From: Leptasterias polaris
Taxonomy: Eukaryota; Echinodermata; Asteroidea; Forcipulatida; Asteriidae
Direction of reading: 5' to 3'
NCBI GenBank assembly: GCA_037783415.1
Contig: JAZGTN010000003.1
Location: forward strand, 5,556,501 to 5,620,500
Length of the DNA: 64,000 nucleotides
In this document: positions 22,791-35,498 of the stretch, piece by piece
Position numbering within the stretch: position 1 is the stretch's first letter
How the letters are laid out: each line of letters opens with the position of its first letter
Program-made: the position numbers and the translations under genes
The notes under the pieces: generated by a model
Told to the model about the DNA's origin: nothing
Databases searched by the model: none
What the model saw: the letters and a program-made list of their open reading frames with translations, nothing else

Positions 22791-24448
22791 ATCAGGGAAC
22801 AATACATCATTGCGTTTCTTGCCGTAGTAATTTAAGTAAAATCGACGGTTATGGAGAAGGGTGTGGAATGAAAAACTCCTCTTACGCCTGACTGTGTTTC
22901 ACACGGTTAAAGTGAAATCTCTGTTACTGTGCTCACACACGTTTGCCGTGGATGTTTGGTGTTAAGGTACGTCGGCGGTTGCCGTATCGTTCAACAACAT
23001 CATCTTGCATAACGGGGGTGGGGGTGACCCATTTCCAGTCAGTCTGACCCGGAAAGTGGTTAAACAAAATTGATTTTAACTCCTATAGACTGTGCAAGTC
23101 TCGCACGTAATCGAACTTCCGGGACCATTGTGGTCCCAACCAAATGGAGTTTTACGCCTGGCAAGATTTTGTTTCGTCTATTATTTTAGTTTAACGTAAT
23201 TTTTGACCATGAAAATTATATATGTATAAGCATCCTTGTCCCAGAGTTTTAAGTTTGTTTCAAAATAAAGCTAACAAATGATTTGTGTATTTATTATGAA
23301 AGCTAAAACTCATTTTATACAAATTGTAATGAGTATTTTTGTTGTTCAAATTGTTTCTTATGTTCTTCGATTGACGTGTTTTCTCGTTCCGATACGCGCG
23401 AGACTTGCACAGTCGTGTGTCTATTAACTCATTTCTGGGTCATTGTGACACATAATCCGGGTCAGACTAACCAAGAAATGGGTCAAGCCCCGCGGGACCC
23501 AGATCTCGGTTCTGAGTTTTTTTTTAGAGCGTACTGCCTCGGTAACCAGCGCCGTGAAATATGGTACACAGCCACCACCCCCTCCCTCAGTCTTATGTGA
23601 AAGGCAAGAGCTGCTGGATGTGCACAATAATTCTTGAATCGACGCAATCCTACGAGACACGGTTAAGAAATTGTTCAAAGTGTTGTTTTGTGGCGTCTGT
23701 TTAGAAATGGTTTGCATTTTAGTTTAAGTACGCACTGGGAGGTAAAAACATCAATACTCTGGTTTGATGTTTTCTGCTGTAAAACACAACAACAACACAC
23801 AGCTCGCCTCGGGTATGATGTGGTTTCCAGTGATGCATATTTAAATCACATTTATCCGTAAGAAACTCGGTATTAAAAGCCAATTTTAACCACGCACGAC
23901 TAGATTTACAGCTAGTGGAATGTGAGTCTGTTTAAGTGTGTATTGAATAGGCCTATGCAATGTTTAATTTAAAACTGGAACAAGGCTATTTTTAATGAAC
24001 CTGGAACTATACATCATCTCAATTTATCGAAAAATAATAATTTGGGTTTTGAAATAAGGTGTATTAAATTTCAAACAGAAACCATGCTTCTTTACATTGA
24101 ATAAGTATGTAAAGCTAGAATTATCTCAGCCAGTTCATGTAATTCTAAGTTAGACACACAGGTCAATTGCTAAAGACGATGTATGTTTTTTTATCGAAAG
24201 GTTTCGCTGTTGTTCCGTTTAAACTGTCTACGTATTTCAAGAAAGTAATCAGATAACGAAATTGAATATATTAATGTTTTTTGAGAAAATATTTTCCGGT
24301 CATTCAAACACATTGGATATCCAGGAATAGAGTTGACAAAATAGTCGCAAAAATAGAGGGAAATAGAAAATTGTTCCTGTATAAACTTCATAATCAGTAA
24401 GCTTTCAAACTAAAATTAATGATGATTTTGTTGTACTTATCAATCAGG
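22791..24448. other. Unassigned intergenic sequence
   Basis: No gene, tRNA or clear transposon end was found. Short frames (for example 23,376-23,600 plus and 23,424-23,717 minus) are overlapping shadows without recognisable composition. Confidence 0.4.
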
Positions 24449-24650
24449 CCCGTAACCAGGGGGGCGGGGGGAGGACGCCCACCAAAAATAAATATTTTAA
24501 AAAAAATCCGCCCCCCCCAAAAAAAAAAAAAAAAAAAAAAAAAACCCAAAACCAAATAAAAAAAAAAAAATAAAAACCAAAAATAAAAAAATAAAATAAA
24601 AAAAGTCCGCCCCCCCCAAAAAAAAATCCCGCCCCCCAAAAAAAAAGTCC
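24449..24650. repeat. Low-complexity A-run / C-run element remnant
   Basis: After CCCGTAACCAGGGG, which resembles the end of the element at 55,871, the sequence decays into long A-runs interrupted by C-runs and the phrase TCCGCCCCCCC repeated. Long minus-strand frames here (Phe/Gly-rich) are artefacts of the composition. Confidence 0.8.
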
Positions 24651-25075
24651 ACTTATCAATCATTTTTATTACCTTCCAATCCTGTTTAATCCTGTTTAAT
24701 AACTTACAATTACAAATCCTGTTTAATACCTTGAATATTCTTCGAAGAATTTTAAATCCAATTTTTCATACGATACCATGTTGTGTTTTCTCAGTAATGA
24801 CGTGAACCGCCATTGAAATTTCCCACAGGTTCATAATAATATTTAAGAGGTTTTTCGGATTCACTTCTCCGATCCAAACCCTAAGACCTGCATCCCTTTA
24901 ACATAATGTCATGATGTCATGGACCAACCTTGATTAAACTAATATTTAACGCTTAGTTTACCTTCAGTTTCGCCATGGCCGTTTCTATTAAACACGAATA
25001 CAAGAAGAAACAAATTGTTCGCCTAATTCTTGAGGACAGACTGTGTAACCTTGAGCTCAAGAAAAACAGTTTACC

Positions 25076-25412
25076 TATAGACCATGTGACCTGTGACATC
25101 ACATGTTTACAAAAGAGCCACAGAGCCTGGACTTCCTTCAGGCACAGTTTGTACGCAGCTCAATGGAAGAATACAATCAATCTTATGTTTTATGGAGATT
25201 GCACTGTCTGATTTGTCTCAACTTTTGATATGAATAAAGGGGGACGTCTCAAAAGTTGTACAGCTGTTGCTTTTGTAACTCTTGAATTATGTGAACATTT
25301 TGACACAAAATGTATATTTTCCCATATGGTCTGTGTAGTATCTTGCCTGTCAGGAAATGCATTAGAATGTACAAGGTCACCACTCTGTAAACAAAGGTAA
25401 CATGGTCTATAG
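25076..25412. mobile_element. ~337-bp inverted-repeat element (TATAGACCATGT family)
   Basis: The left end TATAGACCATGTGACC is mirrored by the right end GGTAACATGGTCTATA. Essentially the same element in the opposite orientation lies at 43,060-43,396, including the internal phrase CAACAGCTGT and a CCATATGG core. The short frame at 24,975-25,211 runs into it and is not a gene. Confidence 0.85.
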
Positions 25413-25555
25413 CTCAAATATTCAGCCACGTGACGTCACTGCAAGATTATTAACCCTCCCGTGGATTTACCGCTACAATTTGCCGCCACAAATTATTTGT
25501 ATTTTTAAATTGACACGTACGGGACTTCCATGTCCGAGAAACCAGACTATGGCCG

Positions 25556-25699
25556 TTTTCGAAACTGCGGCTTTGGGCTTGGGCTTGAGGGCTTAGGCTC
25601 CGTAAGCTAGTTTGAAAACGTGCGCTTTCTTTACGGGGCTTCAATCAGACAGACGGAGCCGGAGCCCGAGCCCAAGCCCAAGCTGTGGTTTTCAAGAAA
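25556..25699. mobile_element. Inverted-repeat MITE rich in GGGCTTGG
   Basis: The left arm TTTTCGAAACTGCGGCTTTG with GGGCTTGGGCTTGAGGGC is matched by a complementary right arm GAGCCCGAGCCCAAGCCCAA. Diverged relatives with TTTCGAAA and GGGCCAGGCTCCGG phrases appear near 27,873 and 32,587. Arms are about 45 bp around a roughly 50-bp loop. Confidence 0.7.
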
Positions 25700-26010
25700 T
25701 TAAAAACAACATTTTCTCAGGGGACAACATTTCCAGGAGAAAATACTTCTGTTTTTAAAGTTAGGGTGAAAATTAAGTGTGAACATTTGGGCTGGTCATC
25801 GAAGTTGCAAGAAAATAATAAAAGAAAAAAACCACCCTTGTTGCAAATAAATGGGTACTTTCAGAAGGCTTCCTTGGATTAAAAATGTTGGGTGAAAAAT
25901 TACTTCTTCCCCTAAAACTACATTTACATTCAAGGATGTCGTTTCTGACAATGTTTGACAATATCAGCTCTCCAGTGCTCTTTACAAAGTACGTTGCTAT
26001 GGTCATTGAC
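25700..26010. mobile_element. Decayed TTAA-type MITE interior
   Basis: It contains CATCGAAGTTGCAAGAAAAT, ACCACCCTTGTTGCA and a TCGTTTCTGACAATG segment in the order seen in reverse in the intact copy at 39,924. Ends are no longer recognisable. Confidence 0.55.
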
Positions 26011-27400
26011 TTGATGGAGTAAAGCATACCCTGCCTCTAATAAATAGCTTTTATTTTATACATGAATTCAAAAGTGACAATCACGTCACGTTATATGATT
26101 AATACGTAAATACGAACCCCCAACGAAGTGGTCGGTCGAAACGATGCTGTCCGGTTAATATGAAAATGAAACGAAAGGTATACAAGCTTCGAAGAAAGTC
26201 GATCCACTCCCACTTTCCATCCATCATAATAGAGTAAATACACTATAGATCGATAAGAACTTTTCGATCTGTCTCCCGAATAATAAAAAATAGAAAAAGA
26301 TGTAAAAATTAAAATTCAACAGGATTGTAACTCTATCTCGAAGCTAGTGAGTGGGAGAATATTCACAAGCCATTGAACTCATCATGTGAGGGTTTGTTTC
26401 TTCTGCTGTTTGCCCCAGCGATGCCTACATTTCGTTTAACCACAAAGTGGATTGCTAATATAAATCCAATTTGTATGATCTCTATATGTCTTGCATTATG
26501 TTTACCCAGGAAACAGGAAGCCACAGACAGAATCCTCCGGGGATATTTGATATTATGTACGGGTACCTTTTAAAAAAAAGGGGAATTTGAAACAGTTGAA
26601 GAAAGGGCAAAAACATCTGCATTTCAGGTTTGTGGTGGTTAGTCCGTAGAAAGAATGAATTGCAAATGACGGTGTGTGGGCAATGAGATTAATTGAATGG
26701 ATAGCAGCTGTTGACGTTTCGATTAGTTGGTCTTCATTACTACTTTTTTTTTACACTACTATTTTTTGGTAGGTGGACCGCTCTCATATTATTGTCTATT
26801 TCAGCTGTGTTGGTTGTTATTTTGTTTTTGTTTTTTAATACTACTATTTTTTGAATGGTGGACTGCTCTCATATTTTAGTCTATATCCATCTCGTCATTT
26901 CCAAATGCAAGAAGGGTCATTACTGCCCAAGATAATAATGTGAATCGTAAGCGCCTTTTGCCATTGGCTTCGATTATTTTGTGTCCTTTCGAACAATTAT
27001 TAAAAATTTCCACACAGGTAAATGATGAATTGGTATTTTATGTGTGTCATTAGTGAAATGAAATTCCAACTGTCTCAGTTCCACACGCTTGAAAAGAAAT
27101 ATCATACTTTATCACCCGAGCACGTTTGGCCTTTGTGTGGTAACAAAGTCGTTAATTTTCTCAAGGGGGAGAAGAAGGCTGAACGTGGAAGAACTTCCCG
27201 AGGTTAGACTCGGGTACGAACTCTGCTCTTTAACTTCTTATAAAACAAAACACCAATCAATCCAAGAATGCTTATGTTTTTCTCTTTAAACTGCTTTGGT
27301 ATTTCGAGAAATGGCGTCATGAAGGAACGCAACATAAAATATTCAGAACACGGTAAGCGCGGGGATTCATCATCGCACACAGACTGAACATTTACATCGA
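26011..27400. other. Unassigned AT-rich sequence
   Basis: There is a local duplication around 26,740-26,885: ACTACTATTTTTTG with GTGGAC(C/T)GCTCTCATATT occurs twice, about 90 bp apart. No gene was supported. Confidence 0.4.
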
Positions 27401-27584
27401 ATAGACCTTATGCATTGACGTCACCAAGCCGCCATCTTAGAGGTAAACTGATGATGAAACAATGGAAACGCGCTGATTTGTACGCGCGGCGCACAGGATT
27501 GGCCAATGAACATCTTCCCATCTTCCTTTTGACCTCTAGGTGAGGGCGCCCTACTCAAATGACGTCATATGCATAAGGTCTATA
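27401..27584. mobile_element. ~184-bp inverted-repeat MITE (TAGACCTTATGCAT)
   Basis: The left end TAGACCTTATGCATTGACGT is matched by the reverse complement of the right end, TAGACCTTATGCATATGACG. The ends share TAGAC with the elements at 25,076, 43,060 and 59,951, suggesting one superfamily that targets TA-rich sites. Confidence 0.8.
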
Positions 27585-28249
27585 CTTGACTTGCTCTGTG
27601 TAAACCGGGCTCATGCTTCACTTTGCATCACATGTACGGTGCTCGACCTCCGCCATGATTTGTTTCTATATTTTATAAATTTTAAAAACCAGTGTCTTTG
27701 ATTCGATCGTTTTACCAGGTTTTCACCCTGTTTCACTCTTTTGCTGCATGGTTCCAACGTCACTTCATAAGTTTCTCAAGATCTGAAGTACTTCACTAGT
27801 GATTTATCATGAAGAATGTTTCTGAGAGTACTGTAGTGGGCTATTGATGACAGCATGGTAGCCTGTATGGGCCTTTTCGAAACCAGGGTTTGGGCCAGGC
27901 TCCGGGTTGAGGCTTACGCGTCAGTCATTTCGAAAACGTACAATATTTCAGTACGGAACTTAAGACGGTGCCTCATGTTTCAGTTTTGTTTAGAGTTGCA
28001 GGAGTCTTACCCAAACATAAATTAAACTGTACATTATCTTCATTCAAACAGCATTTGTATTGTTAGTTTTGTCATTATGTCGTACAAGCAGATTTTTCAG
28101 AAATGGCGTACCTTGTATTGACTCAAAGAGTTCGTACCAATAATGTATATATAGTTTCACCAACAACATCACTGATTCAGTACGGCAACATATCTTGATA
28201 CTGTACCTTATCCTGATTCAAAGAAAGTAAGAAAACTTCGGCATTAAGT

Positions 28250-28511
28250 GATGTTTGAAGCTTTGCATGGTGTGGAACTAAGAAGAAACTATAAATAGTA
28301 AAAATTTGCGGGTTATACAACCATGTGTAAAATCTATTTTTGTGAGGAGTGTTGACTATGGGAAAAGCCGGTGTAGTCTCGACACTATAAACAATGATTT
28401 GCTCTTTCCAATGAAGACGAGCAGAGTGTACTGCTTGAAACGTCGAGAACACACCGGCTCTTTTCGGAGCCAACACTCATCCCAAAAGATTTGTTTACAC
28501 ATGGTTGTACC
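28250..28511. mobile_element. Foldback repeat, copy A, with histone-type stem-loop sequence
   Basis: The shared segment TGTTTGAAGCTTTGCATGGT precedes a long hairpin. Arms begin GGTTATACAACCATGTGTAA (28,311) and end with its complement TTTACACATGGTTGTACC (28,511). Inner arms pair GCCGGTGT (28,367-28,374) with ACACCGGC (28,451-28,458). The right arm holds GGCTCTTTTCGGAGCC at 28,456-28,471, almost the metazoan histone 3' stem-loop. The second copy is at 54,380. Overlapping short frames are not genes. Confidence 0.75.
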
Positions 28512-29916
28512 TACAATTTTACTAAATAGTTACTTCTAAAACAATTCGGCAGTGATTAAACATTACAGTTGCAAAGCATATTACCAGTTGCATGGCTTCA
28601 CTATTCCCAAAACATTCAATCCACCATCTTGGTTTCAAGAGAGATTTAAAGCATCCCAGAAGCATCAGTTTCCCCCCAACATTATCACACAACCGTTTTT
28701 CTCCCTCTCCGTATTATGTCATTTCAGATTATGTTCGCCATGCATCAACCATGTTAATTCCCTATCCCACTCTCGTCTCTGATTTATACTAAACTATTAG
28801 TTGCATAGCGGTACCCGGTACGTGCCTGAAGCCCGAGTCCATTCGCTTAATCATTAACCCACGAGACTCGTTCTCCATAATAAAAATGGCCTGTAATTAA
28901 AACACTAAACCGAAATAAATTATGGAAATGTCATATATGTTGCATTATTATAGTATACGGGAGACTTGTATTTGCGGTGCCTGACATTGTCAGGGAAAGA
29001 AACAGCGCTGTATTACCGGCCTTATAGCTACACTTCAATAATATTTCAAAAATCTCAATAATTGTTTTATTATTATTTTTAAGTCTACTTATTTGGGAAC
29101 AGAGAATTGAATTACAGTGGTATTAACGGAAATAACAAAAGTTTATTTTCATGTAGGAATATCATATGGATTATCATATTCTTTGTTATGAAAACTTGAT
29201 TGCTCTATAGTCTTGATTGGATCCTTTTCTTAGGGACCTGACATCGTGCATTCTGCAGGGACGGGCGGGGCGGGAAGGGTTAGAAATAATTGAATGACAA
29301 ACATTTTTTTTTTAGTTTTCCTTTTCAGCACCTTTGTAAACAATGTGCTACACAAAATGGGTCTTATAATTCCCACCCTTCAAAACCTGTCTTAAAAGGT
29401 TGTTTCTCTTTGTTCGAGCGCCTGGAGCTAATTGGTGGATACGTGCACTAAATAAGCCTCAACTATTAGTATTGTTATTAAGGACGTTGACTTTGCTGCG
29501 GATACAGTATGAGCCTCTTTAATCTCAATTTCAACCCAAACTGTATACAAATGTTAAGATAATGCAAACACGCACCGAGGACACATATGGAATGAAACTG
29601 TTGATGACGACCACCTGTCCGATGCATAGAAGGCTAGTAAATAATGCATCTCCCCCATCTGCTCTTTTCTTTCTTTTTTCCCTTTTTATTTTTTTATATA
29701 TTTTTTTAAAGCTCACTGCATAGGCCCTAAGCATTTGATATTACTGCCGCTACGCTCCAAAATCTAACATAGGAGTCCTATATGGGTCATTATATGACGC
29801 TTTGGACGCTTCGCAGCGTCGTTTCCAAAACAGGCGCCCGCCTGTTTGTCCAAACGAGGCAAGGTCACACCACGAAGGACTCGTCCACGTTGCTTAGAAG
29901 GTGTGTGTTTATTAAC
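28512..29916. other. Unassigned intergenic sequence
   Basis: No recognisable gene or element ends. A pyrimidine- and A-rich patch at 29,660-29,710 produces a lysine-rich minus-strand frame that is compositional. Confidence 0.4.
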
Positions 29917-30097
29917 GCTACATACAAAGTGTGGACCTGAGACCAAAAGAGGTCCATTGATGTAGGGACTCAAAACACTATGTGGACTTACAAACGTCCA
30001 CATAGTGTTTTTGTACAGTGATGAAGAATAGGATTTTCCTTAAGTGTACAGAACGAAGGAATGTCCACAGAGTGAATGCAACACAGATCTGTGTATG
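29917..30097. repeat. Dispersed repeat (GTGTCCACATAGTG family), copy 1
   Basis: Shares GCTACATAC(A/G)AAGTGTGGAC, CACTATGTGGACTTA, GAGGAATAGGA-like and GGAATGTCCACA-phrases in the same order with 50,543-50,740. It contains the internal complementary phrases CACTATGTGGACTTACAAAC and GTCCACATAGTG, a strong hairpin. Its right end runs directly into the TTTG microsatellite. Confidence 0.75.
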
Positions 30098-30310
30098 TTT
30101 GGGTTGTTGGGTTGTTTGTTTGTTTGTTTGTTTGTTTGTGGGGTTGTTGGGGTGTTTGTTGGGTTGTTTGTTTGTTTGTTTGTTTGTTTGTTGGGTTGTT
30201 TGTTTGTTTGTTTGTTTGTTGGGGTTGTTGGTGTGTTTGTTTGTTTGTTTGTTTCTTTGTTGGGTTGTTTGTTTGTTTGTTTCTTTGTTTCTTTGTTGTT
30301 GTGTGGGGGT
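30098..30310. repeat. (GTTT)n microsatellite with GGGTTGTT interruptions
   Basis: About 210 bp of GTTT units in runs of four to six, broken by GGGTTGTTGGG-type and TTTC variants. All frames on both strands stay open because the repeat lacks stops, giving several overlapping Cys/Val/Phe-rich or Asn/Lys/Thr/Gln-rich frames of 98-125 codons; none is evidence of a gene. Confidence 0.95.
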
Positions 30311-30429
30311 TTTTGTGGGGTTTTTTCTCTGAGTGTTTGAAGGACGTGTGTCCATGTCAATGTTGTGTTCATTGTTTACAAAATTTCAAATGACAAGGAT
30401 CTTTTTGTGAGTTATATAAATCAAATATT

Positions 30430-30569
30430 GAGTGCATTTGGTGCCTGCATTGTCGCACAATATAATCACTCGATGAAACATGACTTTTCCATTTCACCCA
30501 GCTTCACCTCTAGAAATAATGGAATAGTCCAGATTTCGCCTCGTGATTATATTCTGCGACAATGCACTC
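30430..30569. mobile_element. Short inverted-repeat element (GCATTGTCGCA)
   Basis: The left arm GCATTGTCGCACAATATAAT is followed after about 75 bp by its complement ATTATATTCTGCGACAATGC. The outer GAGTGCAT / ATGCACTC extends the arms, with a small insertion in the left one. Probably a MITE or fossil hairpin. Confidence 0.7.
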
Positions 30570-30817
30570 ACATGCATCCAATAATTGTGTATATTAATTA
30601 ACGGGGACATGTACACCATTCACCGTTTAATGACAACACTAAATAGACAAATAGAAATTGAAGGTCACCTCCTTTTGATAATTTTTTATTGGTTTTCGTT
30701 TTATAATAACACGCACTACTCAGCAGAGAGGTCCTTTGATCCCAAGGGGAAACACAATAGTGGTCAAATGATAAAATGTTATCAGTAATTAAAATCGCAT
30801 TTGGGTTTATTGCAGCC

Positions 30818-31020
30818 TCGATGTGGTAGAATAACAAATAGTATAGACAATAAAATATCGGTACAGGAGAATAACAGCTCCTTGTATAATAATATTACAA
30901 CTTCCTGGTGAAGCATCGATGCGGACAAATATAAAATAGTATAAAATAAAATATACAATAAAGATACAGTAGAATAACAGCTCCCTGTGTATACAGCTTC
31001 CGCGTGAATCATCGATGTGG
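30818..31020. repeat. Two diverged tandem units of ~110 bp
   Basis: GAGAATAACAGCTCCTTGT with a following GAAGCATCGATGCGGA recurs as TAGAATAACAGCTCCCTGT with GAATCATCGATGTGGA, and a third partial CCTCGATGTGGTAGAATAAC precedes them. Confidence 0.75.
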
Positions 31021-31429
31021 AAAAAAATATATAATTTACAAAATGATAATGGCCCTCTGGGGTATGCTGATTTGAAACATTAGGTTTTCCCAGCCAATGT
31101 CAACAACAAGTCATTCAGTTTCAGGAAAATGAATGTTGCATTGCATCGGTATGCAACACTCAAAATAAGTACTTCAATTTCAAACGTTTAGCATTCATTG
31201 GTCACATCAGATCATTCAAAATCATTGGGTCGCGAATTCATTTAGTTTCGCAAAAGCCATCAGCAAGTTAGAACCTGGTCAACCAATCATTAAATCATCA
31301 ATTGAAAGTAAGCCTAGATAGTATAAATTCATTTGTAGAATTGTGAACATGTTGTCTTGAATGACTTCATATGAAATAGAATGATCACAAACTCGAGCCT
31401 GAACCCAGTATACAGAGTATTATAAACAG
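31021..31429. other. Unassigned sequence
   Basis: No gene or repeat structure recognised. Confidence 0.35.
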
Positions 31430-31582
31430 AAAGTATTGCTTGACATGTTTATGCCAAGCAAAAATCAGCAGGATACCAGTCACAGATGATACATGATGGT
31501 ATTTTGACTGCCAACCTTATTCCAGTAAGCATAATTCTGTTGTGGCTCTACTTTTTGAGCTTAAGCAGCTCACTGGGCACTG
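31430..31582. mobile_element. Fragment of the GGGCCCAATTTCATAG family
   Basis: CAGCAGGATACCAGTCACA and GAGCTTAAGCAGCTCACTGGG match segments found at 52,670-52,770. The termini are lost. Confidence 0.5.
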
Positions 31583-33072
31583 AATGAGAAAAACGAAGTC
31601 ATGTGTGCACGAAAACGAAATTGAATGCAATTTTGTAGAAAGAAAAAAAACTGGTTTGAATGAATAAAGAAAACATGCGTGAATTTGAATGCGTAATGAA
31701 TCTGAGTTTAGTATTTTGCTGAAGCTGATCGGGAAAACCCATATAATAAAAATTCAGCACACAGGAAACAGTACACGATGTGTGAACCTTTCACAACAGT
31801 GGGTCCACATTACGCTGTGTCCCTTATTATTAATTATTCCCGTTCGAAGAGGACCCCGGTGTCCTCGTCCGTCTTTCTTCATCTCCCCCTTGCCCTGAAT
31901 TATCCCCACGAACACGGCCAATGGATCAGCCAAGGCTCTTCACGCTCCTCGGAGATTTACTTTCAAGATTGATTGTACATGCAATGTTTGTCTTGAATCG
32001 GTGGCAACCATGCCTGTGTAAATTCAGCGGTTTTTAAAGGCTTGAAATTGGGTATTTCGCTCTCCGTGGCATGAATTTTACAAAAGAGTCTTACTGGTTG
32101 CTGGGGCTCGATGCAATACGAAATCAGTAGCCTTTTTTCAAGGTGGTTTTTAGTGCATGTGGAATTGGAACACACTGGAATCTATAGGCGATCACGAAAG
32201 TGCCATCTTTGTTTAACACTGCGAAATAGGTATCAAGTGTCTGTTTTTATGGCAGTTAGTCTCGTCTCGTAATATTATAACTGACTTCGTAATAGAGATT
32301 TGATTTAGCGTATGGCATCACAGTTAACTTCTCACACACAATGTATGTTTCAATCAAAAATTTGCCTTGAAGTCAATGTGATCATTAAACTGGAGAAGAG
32401 ACTAGATTCGGTTAACAATGACAAGCTAATCTGACCCGGTTGGCGTATTATGATGACACAAAACTAGCCTCTTCTCAAAGAATTTGTTGGCATTTAATTT
32501 GACCCATTGCATTGGGATGCAGATTCAGGTCAATTGTGACAAGATCAATCCTGCCCCGACTTCCTCAGTCAATTTCCAGTTTTGTTTCGAAAATAGCCCA
32601 GGGCCAGGCCAGAGCCTAAGGTTAGTTTAGGTTTAACGCCTATGTGTCTCTATGACTAACGGTAAGAATGCCATTTAATTTGATTATACCGTCAGAAGAT
32701 AGAAAGAAGACAGTCAGAAGATATAAAGGAATTGTCTGGCTCGCAGAATGTATTTTTATCTGGCTAGCCATTACATCCGTCGTTTATAATGCGTAATGGG
32801 AGTTTCGTTAAAGCTAGGCCTAGCTTTGGGTTAACTCGGTATTAAGAAAAAACGCTTGCCTCTATCACAGAACGTTCATTTGGCGAGTCATGCAGAGCTT
32901 GGGCTTTACATGTGACCCCCAGGACAGGTATGCATGCATGTGATTCGCATCAACAGAATGAAAAGAGCACCAGCCTGCTCATAGCTCACGGATTTAGATT
33001 TCCCTCTGGTTAACCATACAGAGCAAGGCTTTACAGAGCAAGGCTTTACAATAACCACGAGGGGAACACAAA
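31583..33072. other. Unassigned intergenic sequence
   Basis: Mostly unique AT-rich DNA; small frames at 31,689-31,972 and 31,963-32,175 have no supporting features. Confidence 0.35.
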
Positions 33073-33221
33073 GGCCTTGTGTGAATTGGCGGCTACGGCT
33101 ATGTGTGAATTGGCGGCTATGGCTGTGTGTGAATTGGCAGCTACGGCTATGGCTAGATTTCTGCGTCATTGCCCTGGCAACACCCACCACCGCAGTTGTA
33201 GCCGCAAATTCTGATACGGCC
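33073..33221. mobile_element. GGCCGTATC-family MITE with triplicated left arm
   Basis: Flanked by AAA on both sides (33,070-33,072 and 33,222-33,224), giving a 3-bp target duplication. The right end reads GCGGCTACAACTGCGG then outward to GATACGGCC on the plus strand complement. The left arm TGTGTGAATTGGCGGCTACG is present three times in tandem at about 24-bp spacing. A 3-bp duplication is usual for PIF/Harbinger elements, so that superfamily is a reasonable guess. Confidence 0.75.
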
Positions 33222-35330
33222 AAAGATAACTATATACAATCATGAATATGCAGTTTGCCTTCGTGTAAATGAAAAGAGTACCAGCCTAACTCATAGAATG
33301 TTCCTTTTGCTAGAGCTACGCAGAGCCTGGGCTTAGTCGCCCATGAAGCAAGGTCTATATAGACCCTTTGTACCACGAGGAACGCACCTCCGAACAATGC
33401 GCGTCTACCATTTCCACCATTTTGATAGTCAATTCCATTGTGCACATTTTGACTCCCAATGGCAGACAGGATAGGCGCGTGTAAGTGCGCTGCACGTTGT
33501 TCATTGGGTCAATAGGCCATTAGTTGGATTTGCCTTTACAACCATAACTTCGAAAGCTATGGTGGCTCACAGGGTGATCTATGATCTGACTAAACTTAAC
33601 ACAAAGCCATTTGGACAGCTGTGAACTCTTCTCTGTGTATTTACTGTTATTCTTGTATACAGAATAAATTGAGCATCCATTAATTCTAACAAATATTGTA
33701 ATGTACCTCAGGCTCTCCCTGGGGTACGGAGCAATTATGGATACACTCCTGTGCGGTTGGGTTTTCTCCCAAAGAGTAGCAACTATAAATCAACCCTGCT
33801 TAAAATTCACACCAGTACATTTATAATTTGTGGTTGCATTTTTTTCCCCTGATGGTAGTACTTCATTTTTACAATTTATATTTTTAAAGCTTAAAAGCTC
33901 TTACCGTGCTTAGAATTTGATCAACAGTTTGTTTGCGGAGTTATCAAACAAAGATAGATGAAAAGCAAACACTAACGAGGAACCCTTGAACGGCAAACGG
34001 AAACAGAAGTAAATGAAATTTTGCAGACTCACGTTGTACAAACCTCAGCATATTATAATTATACAAGGGGGTAAACGAATGGGGGAACCCCGGCCAGAGA
34101 GCGCGGTGCACGAACTGCACAGGTTTTAGCGTCCACCATCATGAACGCAAACACACAGGGACTTGACTAATTAATTATGACTGTCCGTTTTAACAAGTCA
34201 GCAAATAATTGACATACTCCTCTCCGGCTTCGGAGATGAATTACTGTTCCAGCTTGAAAAGATAATAATCATCATCGCTGCGGCCGTCTTTAAGTCTGTT
34301 TCCGCTTTCTCATATAATATGGAGAAAAATTTGTGCAAGAGTGGCGAGGGAATGAGGGAGCGTGGAGGGGGTAGCTGACGACGAGATGAAGGACTGCAGA
34401 GCGATGTCTCCTCACTTCTTCTGATTAATGGAAAGAAGCCGAAGGAGATTGTCAAGTGCAATCGATGATGAAAGATGGAAGATGACTGGGGGGGATCTAG
34501 AGACTTGAGATCGGAAGGGACAAGCGATATCTCCATGGATCATGGTGGATTAGGCGAGGAATAGCCTCATCGAGATGTTTTTGTGTTGGTCCTGGGAAAA
34601 CTAATACCCGATGATGAATTCGAGGTATGGCAATGTAATAGACGACCACCTTTTTATACGTTTATCGTCAGTGTTGAGTTACCACACCCGCAGATTTTAG
34701 GACATGACCAGTGGCAAGGGTGGAAATATTAAAAATCAGACAACAACCAGTGTGATGAATTTGAGTTCGATGGGGCCGTTTAGTAAACGTAGAGATCCTA
34801 TCAAAGCTTTATTCCTAAATACAATCATGCTGTACCGTCTCGGCCAAGTTCCCTGCGTAAAGGTTAGCACTGATTCATTATAGAACTTAAGGGACCAGGC
34901 TATTTTCCCCGCAGCCTCGGTTTGGCTATATACTGAGATGAATGGGAGAAACAAGATGGCTGTCGTGTGAAAATGGATACCGAAGGTTGCGCAATGTAGA
35001 CAGGCCGCAATAATTTACGCGCAATAGTAGTTTATAAACAAAATAATGACATACACAGGGAATCCGATAAGCATGGCCGGCCCTATCCCCGAACTGCAAC
35101 CTCGGCCTATTGTAAGCGTCAAACCCAGAAGTGGCAGTGTATCGGTTTATCAAGTCGGCCAAGGGCAACATAATAGAGCAGAGTTCGAGACTACGACGTC
35201 AGCACAGCTAAAACGAGCCCGAAGCGCTTCCGAGATTTTGGTTGTTTATTAAACCGCATGAGACTCGCAGTGGCCATCTATAGCGGTTATTGTGTGGGCT
35301 AGGCCTATATATAGGCTAGACTAAAAAGGA
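33222..35330. other. Unassigned intergenic sequence
   Basis: Includes a purine-rich patch at 34,330-34,530 that gives a serine- and proline-rich 112-codon minus frame, and frames of 68-81 codons at 34,926-35,252 on both strands. None has splice signals, a conserved-looking composition or a recognisable domain. Confidence 0.35.
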
Positions 35331-35334
35331 TCAT

Positions 35335-35498
35335 GGCATATTACAGCAATGGAAGTTGTATTGGAAGACACACCCCGCTCAAGCCATAGCCGTAATGGGT
35401 GGTGGCAATTTATACACAAATATAAGTTGTATTGAATGACACATCTCACTCAAGCCGTAGTCGTGATCGTTGGTGGCATATTAACAGCAATGCGAGTT
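35335..35498. repeat. Diverged direct duplication of ~98 bp
   Basis: TTGTATTGGAAGACACACC...CTCAAGCCATAGCCGTAATG is followed by TTGTATTGAATGACACATC...CTCAAGCCGTAGTCGTGATC, both ending GGTGGCA. Two units only. Confidence 0.7.

Noticed and set aside
24394..24663. Phe-rich 89- and 71-codon minus-strand ORFs
   Set aside because: They are products of the A-run/C-run low-complexity tract.
30018..30393. Cys/Val/Phe-rich and Asn/Thr/Gln-rich ORFs of about 100-125 codons
   Set aside because: They are translations of the GTTT microsatellite, open in all frames.
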